Below, in pieces: positions 58,618 through 64,000 of a stretch of DNA of 64,000 bases. This DNA comes from Coturnix japonica (taxonomy: Eukaryota; Chordata; Aves; Galliformes; Phasianidae): the NCBI RefSeq assembly GCF_001577835.2, contig NW_015439533.1, forward strand, positions 484,342-548,341, read 5' to 3'. Made by a program: the position numbers and the translations under genes. Each line of letters starts with the position of its first letter. Within the stretch, counting starts at the first letter, position 1. The notes beneath the pieces are model-generated. The model had not been told where the DNA came from. It was given only the letters and a program-made list of their open reading frames with translations, and did no database searches.

Positions 58618-59875
58618 TTGACAGGCTGCTCTCAGCTCACCTCACAGCCTTCCTTTCTCCAGGGTGAAGAGCCCCAGCTCCCTCAGCCTGTCCTGATAGG
58701 AGAGATGTTCCATCCCTTGGTTTGTATTTGTGGTCCTCCTCTGGATGTGCTCCAACATCTCCGTGTCTCTCCTGCACTGAGGACTCCATATCTGGACACC
58801 GTACTCCATGTGAGGCCCCACCTGCACGGAGCAGGGGGTGGATCACCTTCCCAGCACTGCCGGCAGTGCTTTCTTTTGATGCAACACAAGTTTCTGGGCT
58901 GTGAGGGTTCATTGCTGGTCTCATGTCCAGCTTGCCATCCGCCAGTATCCCCAAGTCTTTTTGGGCAGGACTAAGCTCAGTCTTTTTATCCCCCAGCTTT
59001 AATTGGTAATGGGGGTTGCCTCGACCCAGGTGCAAGACCTTGCACTTGGATTTGCTGAACCTCATGAGGTTCACCTGGGCCCACTGCTCAGCCTGTCCAG
59101 GTCCCCCTGGATGGCATCCCGTCCCTCTGGTGTGTCAGCCACACTCTGCAGCTTGGCATCATCATCAGACTTGCCGAGGGTGCACTCAACCCCACTGCTG
59201 ATGTCACTGATGAAGATATTAAAGAGTATTGGCCCCAGCACCGACCCCCAAGAGACACCACTTGTCATTGATCTCCCTCCAAATGTGGAGCCATTTGTGC
59301 CCACTCTCTGGACTTGATTCTACAGCCAGTTTTTCATCCATTGAGGAGTCAGCTCATCAAATCTGTATCTTTTCAATTTGGAGAGAAGGATGTTGTGGGG
59401 TACTGTGTCAAAGGCCTTACTGAAGTCCAGATAGATGACATCAGTGGTTCTTCCCTTGTCCACTGATGCAGAGATGCCATCATGAAAGGTTTGTCAAGCA
59501 GAATTTGCCCTCCCGTATCACATCTGTACTTTCCATGTGCCATAGCATAGCTTCCATGAGGATCTGTGCCAAGATCCTTCTCAGCAGAGAGGCGAGACAA
59601 ACAGGCTGGTAGTTTCCTGGGTCATCCTTTACATGTATTAAAAATGTCTGTGAGGTCTTGTTTCTGCTCACCAGGGACTTCACCCGATTGCCACAACTCT
59701 TCAAACGTCATTGATAGTGGCTTGGTGAGTACGTCAGCTAAATCCCTATGAGGACCCACAGACTTCTGGATGTTTGGGTTCCTCAGGAGGTTCTGCAGCT
59801 GATCCCTGCTCACGGTGTGTGCTTGGAGAGGGCGGGGGGCACATCCCCAACCCCTTCCTGACAAACCAGACATTG
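58618..59875 (-). mobile_element. CR1 LINE fragment with reverse-transcriptase remnants
   Basis: About 1.25 kb in reverse. Translation of the minus strand shows CR1 ORF2 pieces in several frames: FSKSKCKVLHLGRGNPHYQL, SWGSVLGPILFNIFISDI (the RT GxxxGPxLFN motif) and FEELWQSGEVPGEQK. The 3' tail is missing at the left end. Multiple frame changes show a dead copy. Confidence 0.94.
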
Positions 59876-59879
59876 CAGG

Positions 59880-60640
59880 ACTATGTGACGAGCAGTTAGC
59901 AGAGAAGAAAGAGATGAAGAAGTTGCCGAGTCCCTCAGACTTTGTGTCTGTTGTGAGCAGCTCCAGGATTCATGGGTGGAAAATGTACTGCTGCTGAGAG
60001 ACCAACAGAATGAATCAAGGCCAGCAGCAGTCAGTCAGCGCAAAGAGCTCCTGGCCTCGGGTCTCACTTGCTCCGACTCACTGGAAAATATCCCCCCCAG
60101 ACTTGCAGGTTTTCCTCCTTGCAGGAGTTCTAGTAACAAGGACTTGCAACAGACTGCCAGCCTGGGCTTCACCAGAGCTGGAGCTGACAGGGAGCCCTCT
60201 GGGTTTTCAAAAAGAAACAAGAAGGCTGAGAATCAGGTGCTTTGTTTGACGTTTTTACTGGCTGTCCCACTTGGTTCTGTTGGTCTGTGGGCACGTTGGG
60301 TTGGTCTGTGTGGAGCTGAGCAGCTCGGTGCTTATGGCTTTGATCCCGTGGACGTTTACAAGGCTTGGGTGAACCGGGTGGAATCTCAGAGCGGTGAGGC
60401 CAGGTACAGAAGCCGTTCATTGCTCGGCTGTTTTGCGTTGCTCTGTTAATTCTTCCATGCCATCTTTGGCTTCACTGCTCACATCCGTCCAAGTGATGGC
60501 AGCTTTTTCATGCAAACATGTAATTTGATTATTTATTAACAGATATTCATAAGCGCTTAGCACAGCTTTGCTGGGAATGGAAAAGGTTTCCTTGGTTTTC
60601 TGTGTCTTTTTTTAATTCACGTATTTTTTCTCCTCTCCCC
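59880..60640. other. No gene seen
   Basis: This is unique sequence between the CR1 copy and the CpG island at 60.65 kb. A 157-codon plus-strand frame (from 59976) has no recognisable domain and no supporting context. Confidence 0.35.
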
Positions 60641-60649
60641 CCTCCCAAC

Positions 60650-61745
60650 TGCTTCTTTCCTCCGCCCTCACGACAAATAGAGCGGAGCTCCAGCTCCGCG
60701 CTGCGGGCGCCCGTCGATCCGCTCGGAAAAGTATTTTCCGCCGTCTGTGCTGCCACCTCGTGGCCGCTCGGTGGAATTGCGGCCGTGTGTTTGTGCTGCC
60801 GCAGGTTGCGCGGGCACGCAGAAACGGTGCGCGGACGTTTTATTTGCACTACAAATCCGCCGATCTTTCTTGTGCTTAGTCCTCCAGACAACAGTGCACG
60901 TGAGCCAGGACCCCTATAGACAGCATCCATTTCTACGGTGCCGCGAGGTGCGGGCGAACAGACATTTGGACCGCCGGCTCAGCGCTCCTTTTCTCTCTTC
61001 CAACCCACGGTGCCACAGCCCGCAATTCTTTATTTCCTCGGGCTGTTTTGCGCCCCGTGCACGGGCAGCTTTGGCTCCTTGCGAACCCTGCGCCCGTCGC
61101 ACGCGAAATGAGGAGTCGAAAATACAGCTGTAGGTGCGCACCCGAAAACCTGTGTGCGGCACGATGCCGCACGGCGCCGCGGGGGGGTGCGGGGCCGAGA
61201 CCCAGACACGCGTGGTGCGGCGCTCACTATGGCGCCCCTGGGGATGCTGCGGTGCCGGTGCCGCTTCACGCCAGAACCGCGACCTTGAAGCTCCGAGCTG
61301 CTCCAATTCCTCCGCCGCTGAAGGAGCCTTTGGGCGGCTGCGGGGCCGGGCTGGGAGGCGACGTTTGCTGATCCACGGCGGCAGTGACCAAACTGGACGG
61401 CACGAGGCGCTCAGGGGCCGCCGTGAGCCGAACCGGACCGTTCCCGTGGTGGGCTCGGGCATAAAAAGGCGGACAGAGCCAGCTGTCAGTTGTCGGGCGC
61501 ATGTGCGCTATTACCTGGAGGACTGAACGCAATAGAGAGCGGCGGATTAGCTGCGTAGAGCGGTTAAAACGCCACTTCCGCATTTCTACGCGCACGCGTG
61601 TTGCGGCCGGCAGAACTAAGGAACGGACAGCGGCAGTTCCACGCTGTGACCACAAGGTGGCAGCAGAGACCGCGGAAAGAAAACAGACGGGACGGGGAGG
61701 AATCGCGGCGCTGCCCCGGGCGGTGAGTTCTGTTGTGATGGGGGG
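60650..61745. promoter_or_regulatory. CpG island with inverted repeat and two CTCF-like motifs
   Basis: About 1.1 kb of CpG-dense sequence has no coding homology. It carries CTGCCACCTCGTGG at 60750-60763 (motif on minus) and CCACAAGGTGGCAG at 61650-61663 (motif on plus), each one mismatch from the CTCF core. A TATA-like ATAAAAAGG is at 61461. In mammals M1AP and SEMA4F are divergent here, so it may be a shared promoter or boundary. SEMA4F itself is not visible. Confidence 0.55.
60731..61690. repeat. Imperfect inverted repeat, arms about 170-185 bp
   Basis: The left arm (about 60731-60900) matches the reverse complement of the right arm (about 61505-61690). Shared ordered blocks include CTGCCACC.TGTGG-type CTCF cores, TGGAA.TGC, TCTGCC/GCTGCC, GTAGAAA/GCAGAAA, CGTTTTA, AATCCGCCG and AGTCCTCCAG. 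The spacer is about 600 bp. Confidence 0.75.
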
Positions 61746-61789
61746 GGGCTCCAAACCCAGGAAAGCTGCGCTCAGTGCTTATGAATGTC

Positions 61790-62680
61790 TGTGAGAAAAC
61801 ACAGTTCTGTTTTGCTTTTTGCCAGCATCTGTTGCATTGTTTTTAAATGTTCACACAGCAAAGTGTAACTGCCCAGCAGATTTAAGAATAATGACATTAA
61901 AGCACCTTGGCAGAAAAGCATAGGGCCATATTAATGTTTGCTCGGCCTCTGTCTCGTTCATATTTAAAGTATTTGTTTCCAAGTGTCTTTCGTTAACTCC
62001 AAGTTTCACTTTTGGATTTTTATTCTCTTTATTGCCACAAAATGGGTAGTTTTAAGCCCTTGCAGTTCTATGCAGGCAGACACTGCACAAAGATGCAGTT
62101 TTGAGGTTTGTGTGGCCTGTTACCTTGTTTCCACAGAGATCAATGAAAACTGCAGCTCTCCATCCAGGTTTACCAATGGAAGAATGTAACTCACCTGCAT
62201 AGGAAGCATCGATGCATCATGGCTGCTTTGTTGTGCAGGTCCATCAGGCTCAGCTGCAGCACCAGGTGTTCCAGTGCAGAGGATCCCTGGGCTGTCCCTC
62301 AGGGGTCACAGAGTTCATTTTTGCAGTCCCAGCACACAGCAGCCAGAGGACCCACTTTCTTTGAGCCATCGGTTCCTTCAACTGCAGAGCTGGCTTATAA
62401 ACAGTGCCCAGGAGATGGGAAAAGGAGAGTTTGGGTTCAATATTCATAGGGTCATAAAAAGGTTTGGGTTGGAAGCGGTCAGCAAAACTTTGTGGACTTC
62501 AGTGAACCAAAGCAAAGCCTGTGACGCAGTGTGATCTTAAGCAAGCCTGTGTGAAATTTTGCCAACCCATATGAACTTCATGTAACCCTGTCAAGGACCC
62601 ACAAACTTGGTCGGCCTTTGACTTATTTGAGTTTGGGCTCAGGTCCCACCAAGGGAATTGCCTTCCCCCTAAATCTCCAG
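61790..62680. other. No gene seen
   Basis: Unique sequence. A short stretch at about 62440-62480 (CATAGGGTCATAAAAAGGTT then GGGTTGGAAGCGG) looks like an old CR1 tail in reverse. Nothing else was recognised. Confidence 0.35.
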
Positions 62681-62685
62681 GCTGG

Positions 62686-62800
62686 AGAAGTATGCATGTG
62701 TAAAACTAATGAGGTTCAATAAGGCCAAGTGCAGGGTGCTGCACTTGGGTCAGGGCAGCCCCAGGTATTTATACAAACTGAGGTAAGATCTCCTTGAGAG
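62686..62800 (+). mobile_element. CR1 LINE internal fragment
   Basis: AATGAGGTTCAATAAGGCCA, AGTGCAGGGTGCTGCACTTG and GGTCAGGGCAGCCCCAGGTA are the CR1 RT region, short and isolated. Confidence 0.85.
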
Positions 62801-64000
62801 CAGCCCTGCGGAGAGGGTGTTATGTCCCTTTTTCTTAACTGGTAATAGTGGGACTGACATACATTCTTTCCTGTCACTGTTATTTCTGGAGCACTTCAGT
62901 CAGTGCTAAGATAATGGTGATTGGCTGACTGAGCATTGCAGTTCTGGGAATGCCCAGAGCTACTGCTCTTTTTCATAAAGGGGCTCTTTTTAAGCTCATT
63001 ATCTTCTGGTTGAGCCTCTGTTCCCTATTTCATGATTCTTGTCTCACAGTCTCCAACCTGGGATTCCAAACTTGGTTCCTCTGCTCCCACGTTGTCCCAG
63101 CCCCCCTCCTGACTGTAGTTAACAGTGTTATGTATTAATTCCACCCACGCAGAGTTGTTTAAGGGCGCTCTGTGCATCATGACTTATTAAGTTATGTTCT
63201 GTGTCTCTTCTGATCTCATTTTGCAGCTCAATGGCATTTACAGATTGCCAGGGATCCTCTAACCAGTGGTATAAGCACTGTGAAATCTGTGGAGCAGGTA
63301 GTGGAACATCATGAGCCCCTTGTTCATGCACTGCTTGTATGCAGGCAGGTTTTGCAGTGGCTTTGGGAAGCTCTCTTAAGGATGGAATGGGGGTGACAAG
63401 GGGCTCACCTCACTCCATGAGGTCTGTTTTCCCAGCCCAATAAGCTATATGGCTGGTGACAGGGTGAGGTGCATCTACCTGGCTGTGTGAAATGAGGTTA
63501 AAAAAAACTCCTGGACCCCAGTGTCTGCTTTCTTCCTCCTCACTTAGTGTAATACAGTCTCCACCACTTGAGCATAATAAACACAAGTATTCTGTTCCCG
63601 TTTTGCCTGGTACTCTACTGCATATCCCTTTCAAGTTTGTCAGTGGTAATGGATCCCAGGGCATCATTCTCAGAGCACATTTTGGCTGACCACCTCGGGG
63701 TCTTAGAGTTCTTTCTGTTTTTGTGGCACATCTGGCTCTGTGTTTATAGAAAACAAAGGATTGTCCTCTACTGGACTGCTTCAGTCAGGATCAACCCACG
63801 TGTCTCGTCCAAATTGATAAGGGATGCTATTTGTTTCCTGATCAGTATGATACCTGAACCCCCACCCCTCTTCCTCTCATCTCCTGGCCCCCATTAAATA
63901 GCTACCTCTGCAGCTGTGGGACCCAATAGTGTGATGAAGCAAGGTCTCTGGTCTGCTGAATACTGGGACTGGCACAGAGATGCTCTGTGATTGATGTGGA
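62801..64000. other. No gene seen
   Basis: AT-rich unique sequence to the right edge. Small frames on both strands have no recognisable product, and no RNA gene was identified. Confidence 0.35.

Noticed and set aside
1-64000. tRNA, rRNA, microRNA or snoRNA genes
   Set aside because: No cloverleaf with A/B boxes, rRNA-like stretch or convincing box motifs were recognised by eye; absence is not proven.
1-64000. Endogenous retrovirus or other capsid-bearing element
   Set aside because: No gag, pol or env remnants and no paired long terminal repeats were recognised; all reverse-transcriptase traces seen belong to CR1 LINEs.

Overview
The window looks like a bird genome, most likely a galliform close to chicken. 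Truncated CR1 LINEs recur throughout, many ending in the typical ATTCTATG-type 3' tail. Exons are small with GT-AG introns, and the first 34 kb is GC-rich with many minisatellites while the M1AP introns are AT-rich. All coordinates and exon joins were worked out by eye from splice signals, reading phase and remembered family sequences. No alignment or database search was run.

Layout: (1) 1-7.0 kb, minus strand: the 5' two thirds of LOXL3 (signal peptide, SRCR domains 1-3 and the first half of SRCR4). The gene runs off the left edge before the lysyl-oxidase catalytic domain. (2) 7.0-12.8 kb: GC-rich 5' flank of LOXL3, several tandem repeats and a second CpG-rich block. (3) 12.8-25.0 kb, minus strand: a complete 16-exon gene for a second, divergent protein O-GlcNAcase (GH84 OGA-like), about 924 residues. 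All checked catalytic-site positions are present. (4) 25.0-27.1 kb: a CpG-rich divergent intergenic region. (5) 27.1-34.4 kb, plus strand: complete five-exon DOK1. (6) 37.2-54.4 kb, minus strand: nine coding exons of M1AP, with CR1s in its introns. (7) 54.4-64 kb: no convincing protein gene. It holds CR1 fragments, two CpG-rich blocks and, at 60.7-61.7 kb, an imperfect inverted repeat with a CTCF-like motif in each arm.

LOXL3, DOK1 and M1AP are in the order known from mammals (human 2p13: LOXL3-DOK1-M1AP-SEMA4F). In mammals LOXL3 and DOK1 are direct neighbours. Here an O-GlcNAcase paralogue sits between them, and it takes the head-to-head position opposite DOK1. The canonical OGA gene lies elsewhere in mammals (human 10q24).

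The main points for follow-up are: the OGA-like gene itself, with a GC-AG intron beside a CR1, a tandem array of four splice donors and a 57-nt in-frame candidate cassette exon; two in-frame micro-exons that would add a very basic segment to LOXL3 SRCR2; a second copy of the exon that opens LOXL3 SRCR4; and the CTCF-like inverted repeat upstream of M1AP.
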